A stretch of DNA of 35,568 bases from a virus. Made by a program: the position numbers and the translations under genes. Within the stretch, counting starts at the first letter, position 1, and every line of letters starts with the position of its first letter. Shown one piece after another: positions 11,451 through 26,823 of the stretch. A model generated the notes under the pieces. That model saw only the letters and a list, made by a program, of their open reading frames with translations, ran no database searches and was not told the origin of the DNA. The DNA lies in IMG/VR virus record IMGVR_UViG_3300048924_000240, positions 1-35,568 of that record; one strand, 5' to 3'.

Positions 11451-12077
11451 ATGAAAGATCCAATTGAGGTTTTATTAAAATTATCGTCTTTATTAGCTGG
11501 GGTACTATTCAACGTTGTTATAGTTATCGTGGTTATTTATATCGTTTATCGTAGTGGCAGCATGGAAATGTTAGCTAATAAAATATGGGGGATTTTCATT
11601 GGTGAAAAACAGTACTTCAATGAGAAGCTTGCAAAGAAGGAGCAAGATGAACATGACATTGCAAAATTTAACTTCAAGACCAACCTTAAAATAAAATCAA
11701 TAAAACAAATCGAATTTTTATATGAACAATTGCAAAAATTTGATTTAGATATCAAAGTATTCACAGGATTGAGGGATAGATATAATCCTAACATCGGTAA
11801 GATTAAGAAGGTTACAGGTTATGAAATGTTCAATGTAAGTATAGTAAGCTTATTAGTTGGCTGTTTCTTACTGCCATTCTTCCTTGCCGTTTTCATTCTT
11901 AGACCATTTTGGACATTCGATGGAGGACAACTTTTTAACCTTTTGACTTATACTTTTCTTATTGCGGTAAGTACTGTGATTAGCTTTAGTGAGTTATTGA
12001 GAAGAATAAAAGCCATTAAAATGCGAAAAGTTGTATATAAAAAGAAAAGAGAATACCTATTAAACAGAAAGCCCTAA
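11451..12077 (+). CDS. Inserted membrane protein (moron)
   Basis: 208 residues. Hydrophobic segments at ~15-33, ~128-150 and ~160-180 flank a long charged, coiled-coil-like middle (~50-110); the tail is very basic (M-R-K-V-V-Y-K-K-K-R-E). It is on the plus strand in the middle of the minus-strand tail operon, with its own start region and a terminator, the layout of a moron. No Shine-Dalgarno precedes the ATG. Membrane proteins at such sites often block superinfection, but I do not recognise this one. Confidence 0.6.
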   Translation: MKDPIEVLLKLSSLLAGVLFNVVIVIVVIYIVYRSGSMEMLANKIWGIFIGEKQYFNEKLAKKEQDEHDIAKFNFKTNLKIKSIKQIEFLYEQLQKFDLDIKVFTGLRDRYNPNIGKIKKVTGYEMFNVSIVSLLVGCFLLPFFLAVFILRPFWTFDGGQLFNLLTYTFLIAVSTVISFSELLRRIKAIKMRKVVYKKKREYLLNRKP

Positions 12078-12088
12078 TTGGGCTTTCT
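12066..12088. terminator. Bidirectional terminator between moron and tape measure
   Basis: Perfect stem AGAAAGCCC / GGGCTTTCT with loop TAATT containing the moron stop codon; the tape-measure stop overlaps the right edge. Runs of A and T on both sides suit termination in both directions. Confidence 0.75.
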
Positions 12089-14301
12089 TATGTATTACGT
12101 TTCTGGCTACTTCTTACGGCTTGAGAAACACTATTGGCGTGTTTCTTAAGCATCTCATTAAACTTCTTATCATCACCAGCTACATCACCCTGAATGATCA
12201 ATGGTGCGTTAATGGTAATATCACCTGAAATACTTCCGCCTTCTTGTTTATCTAAAAATGCTGTTAGCTTCTTATTCGCTTCTGGCTGTACAACACGTTC
12301 CCCAGCTTTAAGTACAAAAGATTTGTTGTCATAACCTGCTGGTAGTTCATCTACCCCGCCGTGGAACTGACCAGCAGCAGCACCCTTTGCAGTACTAATA
12401 ATCGACATACCAAGTGATAGTACTTGGGCATAATTGGCAAGTGATGCGGGCCAGGGGGTAGCGAGTGCTTGGGCCAATGCTGACTGAATTGAAAGTACTG
12501 TCTGTGCAATGGTTATGCTCTTACTTAGGGTAAATGCTGCTTGTGCCGCCCCACTACTTTCCCCAAACGCATCAACCATACCCTGTGATAGTGACTGTGC
12601 AGTACTTGAGAAGATACTTAACTGATCCTGTGCATTCTGGTTACTGATTTGGATAGCCTGTGCATTGTACTTTGCCGTGATCTCAGCCTTACGTTTCTCA
12701 TAGTCCTCATGACCTTTCAGCAACAACTCATTCTGCTGAAGTTCTGCATTCATCGCATCAGCGTTATCTTTCAACTTCTGATCGGTATCATTAAAAGCTA
12801 AGGGATTACTACCATTGATACGTTGATTCTGTTGCTGTGCCAGATATCCCTTCTGATTGTCATTGAGTAGACCGGAACCAATAAGAGCATTAGTATCTTT
12901 CAGACCCTGATTAGGATCTTGATAACCAACCATTGAATTCAGTAAATCAGTACGTTGTTTTGCACCATATGCGGTAGCGTTCTTTAGCATTTCATCAGGA
13001 TTGATACCGAGTACTTGAGCACTATCGGTGATGGTTTTAAGAAGTGCCTTTTGTTGTCTGTCGAACTGCTTTAGACGTACCTGAAACCCATCTTCCCCAA
13101 CCTGAGCAAGAGCAACTTCTAAGTTTCGCTGAGCCTGTAGGCGTTTTGCATCTGCCGCCTTTTGTGCCGCTTCTGCCTGTTTACGTTGTTGTTCCAACTT
13201 CTTCGCTGCATCTTCAGCTTCTTTTGCCTGATCAACCCAACCACCTGTAGGTGCGGTAGCAACCGCAACATCGGACTTTAGGTTGTTTGCAAGTTCTTCT
13301 AAACGTGACTTAGCCTGAGCGAACTCATTTCCCTTGTTGCCCTTATCATCCATGGTGCCGGTATTGAGTGCTGCACCCTGATAGTTTAATGCCCCTGCTG
13401 TACGTAGTTTTTCCCAGATATCCAACATATCCTGTAGAGAACCCTTGGAAGTTTTAATACGTTCATTCAGATCTTCAAACAAACCTGCCTCGTGAGGTTT
13501 TTGATTTGCAGCATCATAGACACTGTTCATGGCATTAACTAAAGGTGACAGACCATCTGCAATAGTACCTTTAATACTTGTAGTAAGTTTCCCAAGATTC
13601 TTATCGAATTCTGCATACTTTTCAGCAGCATCATTAGTAACTTCAGCATTTTGAGACTGGATAAAGGCAGTAGCTTCAGCCTCAGTATTGAACTGCTGAA
13701 GAGTACTAATCATGTGAGAAGAGTCTGAGGCTAACGTTTCCATTATGTTAACTATTTCACCCTGCGATTTACCTGCATCACGCATTGCATAGAACGTGTG
13801 AATAAGGGCCTGCATACCACCGTCAGTCTGTTTTAAGTACCTGTTATATTGCTGTAGGTTGAGTCCATACTCTTTAAGATCATCTGATACACCGCCCCCA
13901 GCACGATATGCATCTGCTAATTTTTCGATTGTATCTTTGTTGAAGTCTCCAAACTTATCCATCTCAAGACCGAGGCCACTAAACGCCGCTGATAGCTGTT
14001 GTAACTGAACCACGGACAATCCAGTACTCTTACTGATCTGGTTCATTTCACGTACATATTCACGCGATGATTCTACTAATGCTGCCAGGCCACCAATACC
14101 GATAGCCGCAGCACCCGCGATCCCTGTCATAGCAGTACCGAACCCGCCAGCCATACCAGTTATTCGGCCAGTGAACTCTTCAACAATGCCGCCAGCAGTA
14201 CTACCAAATTCCTCTAATGATTCAGTACCAGATCTTAAAGCACGCTGTAAACCGGAAGAATCACCCGTAATATCTACACGTATTCTATTATTATTTGCCA
14301 T
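12088..14301 (-). CDS. Tail tape measure protein (gpH-like)
   Basis: 737 residues. An N-terminal D-S-S-G-L-Q-R-A-L tape-measure start, a Gly/Ala-rich hydrophobic segment (~48-75), a long Ala/Gln/Lys coiled-coil region (~350-560), a second hydrophobic Ala-rich stretch (~590-650), and the C-terminal F-H-G-G-V-D-E-L-P-A-G-Y ... L-K-A-G-E-R-V-V-Q-P signature seen in lambda-type tape measures. It sets tail length and helps DNA entry. It overlaps the T frame by 11 bases. Shorter than lambda gpH (853 residues). Confidence 0.88.
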   Translation of the reverse strand: MANNNRIRVDITGDSSGLQRALRSGTESLEEFGSTAGGIVEEFTGRITGMAGGFGTAMTGIAGAAAIGIGGLAALVESSREYVREMNQISKSTGLSVVQLQQLSAAFSGLGLEMDKFGDFNKDTIEKLADAYRAGGGVSDDLKEYGLNLQQYNRYLKQTDGGMQALIHTFYAMRDAGKSQGEIVNIMETLASDSSHMISTLQQFNTEAEATAFIQSQNAEVTNDAAEKYAEFDKNLGKLTTSIKGTIADGLSPLVNAMNSVYDAANQKPHEAGLFEDLNERIKTSKGSLQDMLDIWEKLRTAGALNYQGAALNTGTMDDKGNKGNEFAQAKSRLEELANNLKSDVAVATAPTGGWVDQAKEAEDAAKKLEQQRKQAEAAQKAADAKRLQAQRNLEVALAQVGEDGFQVRLKQFDRQQKALLKTITDSAQVLGINPDEMLKNATAYGAKQRTDLLNSMVGYQDPNQGLKDTNALIGSGLLNDNQKGYLAQQQNQRINGSNPLAFNDTDQKLKDNADAMNAELQQNELLLKGHEDYEKRKAEITAKYNAQAIQISNQNAQDQLSIFSSTAQSLSQGMVDAFGESSGAAQAAFTLSKSITIAQTVLSIQSALAQALATPWPASLANYAQVLSLGMSIISTAKGAAAGQFHGGVDELPAGYDNKSFVLKAGERVVQPEANKKLTAFLDKQEGGSISGDITINAPLIIQGDVAGDDKKFNEMLKKHANSVSQAVRSSQKRNT

Positions 14302-14653
14302 TCTTTTTCTTTCCTAATACCTGAGCTTTAATTAACTTCCCTATAGATTTAATATCATTAGACTGAGCCTCTTTTGCTTTTAATTTTCTTTCTTCTGCTT
14401 TCTCTGAAGTACTCTTAGTACTATCACCAAGCACATCAAGAAAATCAAAATCCTGTACCTTGATACTTTTGCTTGCTTCTGGTGTTAGGTTGCCATTACT
14501 GATAGTGGTGTAGTAACACTGGTACGCATGTTTCATCATTTCAATCTGAGTACCGGATGGTTCTATAAAAGTATCGTAGATCATAAGCATATTGAGTACA
14601 TCAGGATCTAAACTAAAGTACTCTTCAGGTGATAAGCCTCTTTTGTTAACCAT
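14291..14653 (-). CDS. Tail assembly chaperone, T domain (expressed as G-T frameshift)
   Basis: The ATG-initiated frame has 120 residues, but it is open upstream through 12 more codons to the slippery site in G, so it is probably made as the C-terminal part of a ~235-residue G-T fusion. The region is helical and strongly basic at the end (K-A-E-E-R-K-L-K-A-K-E-A and G-K-K-K-N-G-K). In lambda the T part of gpGT binds the tube subunit and recruits it to the tape measure. No ribosome site precedes its ATG. Confidence 0.75.
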   Translation of the reverse strand: MVNKRGLSPEEYFSLDPDVLNMLMIYDTFIEPSGTQIEMMKHAYQCYYTTISNGNLTPEASKSIKVQDFDFLDVLGDSTKSTSEKAEERKLKAKEAQSNDIKSIGKLIKAQVLGKKKNGK

Positions 14654-14685
14654 CTTACAAAAGTACTTTAATTCGATATCACCTC

Positions 14686-14997
14686 TTACTTTTTTTCTAC
14701 TTCATCTACAGGTTTTGCAGTATTGATTAAAGCAATAATTGCTGTGTAAATTTCATTCTGGATTACAAAATCAATTGAGTTAACATTAATTCGCCCGTCA
14801 ATATCTTCTTCTGCGAAGATCGGATCACCATTTTCATCTTTTACACATAGGATTAGGGTTTTAGCCACATCGGTACATTTCTGGAAATCCTGACCATTTG
14901 GCCGATGAATAAAGATGGTTTCACCCATTACTTCATGTTGTTTTAATTCTGGTTGTAGTTTTTTCTTCAATTCGTTTAAATTCATTTTTGTCTCCAA
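14686..14997 (-). CDS. Tail assembly chaperone G
   Basis: 103 residues, acidic, mainly helical in the second half, occupying lambda G's place between tail tube and tape measure. It ends G-A-A, AAA, AAG, TAA, with the canonical slippery heptamer directly before the stop. Its product coats the tape measure before tube assembly and stays out of the virion. TTGGAGAC supplies the ribosome site. Confidence 0.78.
   Translation of the reverse strand: METKMNLNELKKKLQPELKQHEVMGETIFIHRPNGQDFQKCTDVAKTLILCVKDENGDPIFAEEDIDGRINVNSIDFVIQNEIYTAIIALINTAKPVDEVEKK
14689..14695 (-). promoter_or_regulatory. Programmed -1 frameshift slippery site (A AAA AAG)
   Basis: On the minus strand the last codons of G read GAA AAA AAG TAA, giving A-AAA-AAG in the frame required for tandem -1 slippage. 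After slippage the frame GTA AGA GGT GAT ATC is open into T. Confidence 0.85.
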
Positions 14998-15001
14998 TAA
15001 A

Positions 15002-15028
15002 AAAGGGAAAGTTGAGTACCTTCCCTTT
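15002..15028 (-). terminator. Attenuator between tail tube and chaperone genes
   Basis: AAAGGGAA / TTCCCTTT, 11-base loop, followed on the minus strand by a T-rich run (TTTTTT). It would lower expression of chaperones relative to the abundant tube protein. Confidence 0.7.
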
Positions 15029-15036
15029 ATTTATTA

Positions 15037-15510
15037 TTATTCGTCTGGATCGGGTACTGGTGTAATCAGACCTGAATCAACTGCTTCACCATCAACTGCA
15101 AGTGTGAAAGTCTTTGTTACGACTTCATCTTTATCACCACCGATAGTAGTACTTGAAACAAAGCAGGTATAAATTACAAAGAAACCTTCTTTTTTAGTTG
15201 CATCGGTAAAATAGCTTAGTTTTACCTGACAACGTTTCTGATCGTCTGCAAGTTGTTCTAATTTCTGATGTACTGCATTATCTGGTAAGTAGTTAACTGC
15301 AAGAGAAATGTCCGGGATTGACTTAGTACCCAATAGCTTACGATCATAAGCATTATTAAATGTTTTTACGCTAATTACTGTACTTTCAAAGCCTGAAGTA
15401 CTGAAGGTGTTTACCTCTGGTACTTCTGCAAAGTCAGTAGCAATTGTTTTACCAGAACTTGAACCTACTTCTACAGTAAGGTTAGCACCGGAAAAAATAT
15501 CCATAGCCAT
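15037..15510 (-). CDS. Major tail tube protein (gpV-like)
   Basis: 157 residues, beginning M-D-I-F-S-G-A-N-L-T-V-E-V, with V-N-T-F, V-N-Y-L-P-D-N-A-V-H-Q-K-L-E and D-E-V-V-T-K-T-F-T-L-A-V-D-G-E-A-V. It polymerises into the tail tube. Its whole length is paralogous to the N-terminus of the 1016-residue protein encoded just upstream. It has a good ribosome site (TATAAGGATATAAAACT) and a downstream attenuator, both suiting high expression. It lacks the C-terminal Ig domain of lambda gpV. Confidence 0.8.
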   Translation of the reverse strand: MAMDIFSGANLTVEVGSSSGKTIATDFAEVPEVNTFSTSGFESTVISVKTFNNAYDRKLLGTKSIPDISLAVNYLPDNAVHQKLEQLADDQKRCQVKLSYFTDATKKEGFFVIYTCFVSSTTIGGDKDEVVTKTFTLAVDGEAVDSGLITPVPDPDE

Positions 15511-15543
15511 AGTTTTATATCCTTATAAGAAAATTATTATTGA

Positions 15544-15559
15544 GGTAAATCCGTTTACC
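15544..15559 (-). terminator. Weak hairpin between the two tube-type genes
   Basis: GGTAAA / TTTACC with a 4-base loop in the 52-base gap. It is not followed by a clean T-run, so it may be a partial attenuator or a processing site that separates expression of the fibre fusion from the tube protein. Confidence 0.4.
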
Positions 15560-15562
15560 CCG

Positions 15563-18500
15563 TTAATATTTATTGCCGATTAATGTTTGTAGTAGTACTT
15601 TCAATTCATCGATTTGTGTTTGTTGTTCCTGAATAGTACTTTCAAGCACTTCTATTCTACTTGCTTGTAAATCTTTAATAGTGGTTAGCTCTTGAATAGC
15701 ACCAAATGTATCTGACATAAGAGCAGTACTTGAATAGTTTAGATAACCATCTTCAGTAGGTTTATATGTGTACAGTTCATCAATTTCTGCCAGTTGTTGA
15801 GCAATGAAACCACGATCACGTCGTTCCTCATTATCCCAAGTAAACTCTACACACCCGATAGCATTAATACGTTCTAAAGCCCCTTCTTTAGCTTCCACAA
15901 CATCCGACTTCAAACGAATATCAGAGGATGTTTGTGTAACTGTACCTAATGGGCCGATAATAGTTCCGTTTGATTGGAATTGTGTTGTATAAGCTGTACC
16001 GGAACCAGTTGAATCACTTCTTGCCTGAATATACACATTACCAGCAGCAGCTAACCCCATACTATTATTGGTTCGGGAGTTATACATAACTACAGTATTA
16101 TCAGCACCGCCGTTACCAATATACCATCTACGTTGTGTAACATCCGTTGTATCACTGAGCATACCCATTATGTAACATGCCTGACCTGATGTAGCTACCA
16201 TTCGAATAGCCTCACCATTTGCCTGTACTCTAAATTGGCCTTGATTTAACGCAGACATATACGCATTTTCTTTCCAGGTCCAACCATTTGTGCCCATGTA
16301 GAAACCATCCCACGAGCGTTGTTGTACATACTTACTTGCTGTAGCTGTTGGACGCCCACCACGGTTAGCAATAATGTATGTGGTATCACTTATAACCCCA
16401 CCTAATGTACTTTCATTCGTAGTGTAGTAAAATCCAGTTGGTGTTGTTTCGTTTAGGTTGGCAATGGGAGTGCTGGCGTTCACTGTCAAATCAGCACCAA
16501 TACCGTAATCTCCAGGAGTTAATAATTTAGTCCAGGGTTCAACATCTTTTGTAGCCTGTGGATTACCAGTATCATTAAATCGTATATAGGCATTATTCGC
16601 CGTGGTAATCATGAATTGAAATAGCCGATTATTAGCATAACTAATTTGTATACCAGCACCATTAGCAGGTGCCCAAGCTGTAGCACCATCAGCATCAGCA
16701 TCAGCAATAAAACTATTTGTCGCATCAGAAGGTCTTGGGGTAGCAATAGCACCAACACCAAATGAACCTTGTTGTAAAATTATATTCCACCCTGACCAAC
16801 TGTTAGTTGTTCCCGCATAACCAGTACGGACATATATATCATTGCTATTATATGGGGAATACAATTGAGTACAACCGAAAGCACCATTGGCACCATTACG
16901 CATTACAACTAATGAACCTGCCTGATTTACCGGATAGTTATTTTCTTTAGTTGCATTTACGTTAGTAGCACAATAATAAAAGCCAGGGTTATTACCATTC
17001 AAATTATTTAAGTTATCTGAAGCACCAAGCGTAGTACGTTGGAATTTCATTGCGTTCAAATTTATTAGAGCAATATCGTAGTCACTTGCACCCGTACCAC
17101 CTTGACCGATACCTAAAGCAGACCAGGAACCTGAAGTATTATTAAAGACCCCCCATACCAGATCGCTATCCCGTAAAATCAGAGCGGCATTTTTGGTAGG
17201 GTAATTTAAATTGGTGCTTGCACTTGATTGAGCAATTTTATCTAAACCAAGATTTTTACGTGCAGTAGCGGCATCTGATGCACCTGTACCACCCTGACCT
17301 ACACCTAATGCAACCCATCCAGTACCAGTACTTGCACCCCATGCCCCGTTATCCTGAATACGGATACGGTTAGTCAGGTCATTACTCATCAGATCGGTGT
17401 ACGTAGCACCTTGAGTTAAACGGTTAACCTGTAGGTTAGTACGTGCTGTAGAGAGATTGGATAGATCAGAAAGGTTACTTGCTTTCTTCATGGAAGCAGA
17501 ATCAAGGGAGGTAATACTGCCAGCTAAACCCTTTACCTCTGCATCTACTTCATTCTTCGAATAAACAGCAAGGTTAGAACGTGCTTCAGCCACATCATCC
17601 AGATCACTTAGATTACCTGCAATCGTTAACTGGGCATCATCTGTAACATTCCCCAAGGCAACATCAGACTTAGTTAGATGAATATCATCACTGAGTACAT
17701 GACCGTTCACTGTCCGTGTATCTGGTACTGATCCAGTATCAGTACTGGTAAGTACTACATCCTCACTGAGTACATGACCATTCACAGTACGTGTATCAGG
17801 TACTGAACCTGTATCTTCACTATTCAGTACTACATTGGCCGTGAGTGCATGGCCGTTGATGGTACGTGTAAGGGGTACGTATCGCCCATCCATCTGTGTA
17901 GCGGTATATATGCGTGTCCAGGCGGTTGTAGCGTTCTTTGCATAGATACTTAGAGTACCCGTCTTAGTCATCGCAAGAGAACTTACAGCAGTGCCATCTA
18001 CCAGCCCTACACCCATAAGATCAGCCCCGGCAGGATTACCCGCTTGAGATGATGGTACTTTGATGAAGCTGTTACCTGTAGGTACTGCTGGTGAGTACTG
18101 AGGTATATCAGTAGTGTTCGAACCTAAACCGTAATCCCCCTGATAGATTGGCGATAGTGCATTAATGGTCATTGCACGTGCGATCACATCTTGCGGGGTA
18201 AAACTGTATGCCTTGGTTACTACTGAATCTATATCGCCATCCAATTTATAAGAGGTGATATAACCATTCACCATCGCATAAGTAATGGTACTTTCATCCT
18301 TATTCATCTGGTACTGAATGATGATCTGGAAAAGCTGCTGAGACTTAGCGGCATTATCCAAGAATTGATGGGTAGGATCATCAGGTAGGTAGTTAACTAC
18401 AATATCAAATGGTGCTACTGATTTATCTGACAGTAGTACTGTCCTGTAATCACTATCATAGGTTTCAAAATTATTTGCTTCTGAATTAATTGTTAAGGTT

Positions 18501-18613
18501 GGAAAAGTATTAATCTGATTAATTACTACGTTGCCTGCTCCCTGTGGTGTTCTGTTACCAATATCAGTATTATACTGTACTGATAATTCTCTTCCTGAGA
18601 AAATATCACTCAT
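15563..18613 (-). CDS. Tail tube protein fused to tail fibre with S74 chaperone
   Basis: 1016 residues. Residues ~1-150 are a tube-protein domain matching the next gene: M-S-D-I-F-S-G-x-x-L-S-V, I-N-T-F, V-N-Y-L-P-D-D-P-T-H-Q-F-L-D, D-S-V-V-T-K-A-Y-S-F. Then come fibre sequences: three 25-residue R-T-x-N-G-H-x-L repeats (~250-325), NLSDLxxxxxAR-x-N-L repeats, G-Q-G-G-T-G-A-S-D linkers, and a beta-rich shaft. The last ~121 residues are a peptidase S74 intramolecular chaperone with S-S897-D-I-R-L-K902, expected to trimerise the fibre and cut itself off. Unusual because fibres normally attach at the tip, not through a tube subunit. The frame is intact and the ribosome site is good (AAAAGGATATAAAGA). 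Confidence 0.85.
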   Translation of the reverse strand: MSDIFSGRELSVQYNTDIGNRTPQGAGNVVINQINTFPTLTINSEANNFETYDSDYRTVLLSDKSVAPFDIVVNYLPDDPTHQFLDNAAKSQQLFQIIIQYQMNKDESTITYAMVNGYITSYKLDGDIDSVVTKAYSFTPQDVIARAMTINALSPIYQGDYGLGSNTTDIPQYSPAVPTGNSFIKVPSSQAGNPAGADLMGVGLVDGTAVSSLAMTKTGTLSIYAKNATTAWTRIYTATQMDGRYVPLTRTINGHALTANVVLNSEDTGSVPDTRTVNGHVLSEDVVLTSTDTGSVPDTRTVNGHVLSDDIHLTKSDVALGNVTDDAQLTIAGNLSDLDDVAEARSNLAVYSKNEVDAEVKGLAGSITSLDSASMKKASNLSDLSNLSTARTNLQVNRLTQGATYTDLMSNDLTNRIRIQDNGAWGASTGTGWVALGVGQGGTGASDAATARKNLGLDKIAQSSASTNLNYPTKNAALILRDSDLVWGVFNNTSGSWSALGIGQGGTGASDYDIALINLNAMKFQRTTLGASDNLNNLNGNNPGFYYCATNVNATKENNYPVNQAGSLVVMRNGANGAFGCTQLYSPYNSNDIYVRTGYAGTTNSWSGWNIILQQGSFGVGAIATPRPSDATNSFIADADADGATAWAPANGAGIQISYANNRLFQFMITTANNAYIRFNDTGNPQATKDVEPWTKLLTPGDYGIGADLTVNASTPIANLNETTPTGFYYTTNESTLGGVISDTTYIIANRGGRPTATASKYVQQRSWDGFYMGTNGWTWKENAYMSALNQGQFRVQANGEAIRMVATSGQACYIMGMLSDTTDVTQRRWYIGNGGADNTVVMYNSRTNNSMGLAAAGNVYIQARSDSTGSGTAYTTQFQSNGTIIGPLGTVTQTSSDIRLKSDVVEAKEGALERINAIGCVEFTWDNEERRDRGFIAQQLAEIDELYTYKPTEDGYLNYSSTALMSDTFGAIQELTTIKDLQASRIEVLESTIQEQQTQIDELKVLLQTLIGNKY
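17691..17875. repeat. 75-bp tandem repeats in fibre gene
   Basis: Units start at 17691, 17766 and 17841 with an exact 75-base period and encode 25-residue fibre repeats containing T-V-N-G-H-V-L. The third unit is diverged. GTAC sites recur at corresponding positions. Confidence 0.75.
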
Positions 18614-18630
18614 TCTTTATATCCTTTTAG

Positions 18631-19023
18631 TTATCTTGTCTTTTCCGTAACTTGAATATTTATCGTAAAGGATAGGGAAACCGAGCCAGTTAAGGGATCT
18701 GTGACAATATCTGATTGCTCATATGAACATGAAAGCAGTATCAAACCTGCATCACTGAATGCTTTAGCTTTCTCTTTATCAAAAGTACTAATAATTTGAT
18801 CATAAGTGATGGATGGTGCTGTATTACCTGATTCTGGTTTTGGAGAAATCAGATACTGAATTGCAAAGTTACCTGCCCGGCGTTCATTACTAAAACTTAA
18901 ACTCGTTAATGAGTAATCAAAAGCAATTTGTTCAAAAACGTCAACTTCACGTGATACTGTCAAATTCTTGGTAGCATTGATAAACTGCTTCATCGTATTC
19001 CGTACTTTTTGTACTAACATCAT
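18631..19023 (-). CDS. Tail terminator protein (gpU-like)
   Basis: 130 residues from the paired ATGs at 19023/19020; a longer frame to 19101 would overlap the previous gene by 77 bases and adds a spurious hydrophobic N-terminus. Size (lambda U is 131), position between the FII-like gene and the tube genes, and an N-terminal helix followed by beta strands fit the tail terminator that caps the tube and joins it to the head. The assignment is mainly syntenic. Confidence 0.55.
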   Translation of the reverse strand: MMLVQKVRNTMKQFINATKNLTVSREVDVFEQIAFDYSLTSLSFSNERRAGNFAIQYLISPKPESGNTAPSITYDQIISTFDKEKAKAFSDAGLILLSCSYEQSDIVTDPLTGSVSLSFTINIQVTEKTR

Positions 19024-19024
19024 A

Positions 19025-19348
19025 TTAGTAGTCCTCTGCAAATGAAGCACCAGCAGAAGTACGGAAATAGCAATTAACCATACCTGATAGATCATCTTCA
19101 ATGTTATAGATTGTCTGGTTTACACCATCAATGATTAGTACTGTACCAATTGCCACATTCGCGGTTTTTAGATCGTCCTTTCTCATTGTTACGTATGTTT
19201 CCACGCTTTCGATAAATCCACCTGCCGCCTCAATAGAAACGGGAAGTACTTCTACTATTCCTGTAAAAGTACTTCCCGTAGAAGTTTGGATAGACTGACC
19301 GAAAGCATTTAGAAACGCATCACACTGCGTATCTTTAAATGCTCTCAT
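19025..19348 (-). CDS. Head-tail joining protein (FII-like)
   Basis: 107 residues: helical N-terminus (C-D-A-F-L-N-A-F-G), then a beta barrel with T-Y-V-T-M-R-K-D-D-L and G-T-V-L-I-I-D-G-V-N-Q-T-I-Y-N-I, the layout of lambda FII/head-closure proteins (117 residues). It lies between the capsid and the tail terminator genes. AAGGATTAAATA precedes the ATG. Confidence 0.6.
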   Translation of the reverse strand: MRAFKDTQCDAFLNAFGQSIQTSTGSTFTGIVEVLPVSIEAAGGFIESVETYVTMRKDDLKTANVAIGTVLIIDGVNQTIYNIEDDLSGMVNCYFRTSAGASFAEDY

Positions 19349-19361
19349 TATTTAATCCTTA

Positions 19362-26169
<6,808 letters not shown>

Positions 26170-26228
26170 ATGCGGTGCGGGTATGATCATTTTATTCACA
26201 CACAATTGATTAAACCCGCTGCCGAACA

Positions 26229-26256
26229 CCCCCGATAGTACCGCCAGTACAGGGGG
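26229..26256. repeat. GC-rich inverted repeat, possible cos region
   Basis: CCCCC and GGGGG flank GTAC-CGCCA-GTAC in an otherwise AT-rich gap, between the nuclease-like gene and the secreted-protein gene and ~660 bases upstream of TerS. Lambda-type cos sites are GC-rich and close to TerS, so this is a candidate, nothing more. Confidence 0.25.
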
Positions 26257-26299
26257 ACCCATTGAAATCTCCCTGTAAGCTATGTACATGGCATTATGA

Positions 26300-26605
26300 C
26301 TACTTAAGAGGCTTACATTTTATATCGTAGTACAACTGACCTTCTTTATCTGCATATTTCGTACCGTAATAATATCCATCGTTGAATTCTTTACTGGTTA
26401 TTACCACTTCGTCATAGGTTGCTTCATTTGGTGCTGTCACGTAATGATAAGAGCCATATGGCACAGGCATTTTATCCTGATACCTTGTTGCGTATATACT
26501 CACGTCAGTACTGAATGAAAGATTATGAATATCCCAACATTCAAAGTCAGGAATAGCAGCACTTGTTGTAAAAGGTAATAATAATAGCAATATCAATTTT
26601 TTCAT
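26300..26605 (-). CDS. Small secreted protein
   Basis: 101 residues from ATG 26605: M-K-K then L-I-L-L-L-L-L-P-F and T-T-S-A-A, a clear Sec signal peptide with a cut near residue 17. The mature ~84 residues are Tyr-rich with cysteines near both ends (F-E-C-W and I-K-C-K), probably disulfide-bonded in the periplasm. A frame extended upstream to 26665 would hide the signal. No Shine-Dalgarno is obvious. No known family; lysogenic conversion is possible. Confidence 0.55.
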   Translation of the reverse strand: MKKLILLLLLPFTTSAAIPDFECWDIHNLSFSTDVSIYATRYQDKMPVPYGSYHYVTAPNEATYDEVVITSKEFNDGYYYGTKYADKEGQLYYDIKCKPLK

Positions 26606-26767
26606 AAGAGATACCAATGCAAATGATTTATTTGCATGATAACACCTAAAAAGTCTCAATACCAATTAACAAGCGATATGGTTGATTTTGTTTAAATTAC
26701 GTAAAATAATTTAATATATCGTTAATCAAAACAAACGTGATGAATTGCTGACCTTTCAATTTGTTGC

Positions 26768-26802
26768 GTATTTGATGAAAGTATTTGACCTTCATCAAAT
26801 AC
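26768..26802. repeat. 12-bp inverted repeat
   Basis: GTATTTGATGAA / TTCATCAAATAC perfect arms with an 11-base loop that repeats GTATTTGA. It follows the membrane gene stop on the minus strand without a T-run, so it could be an operator or an RNA hairpin. Confidence 0.4.
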
Positions 26803-26823
26803 ACTCTCTTTAGTACTTGCCCT

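Noticed and set aside
17691-17875. Regular 75-bp repeats as a CRISPR-like array
   Set aside because: They are in-frame 25-residue fibre repeats within an intact gene, with no spacers and no cas genes.
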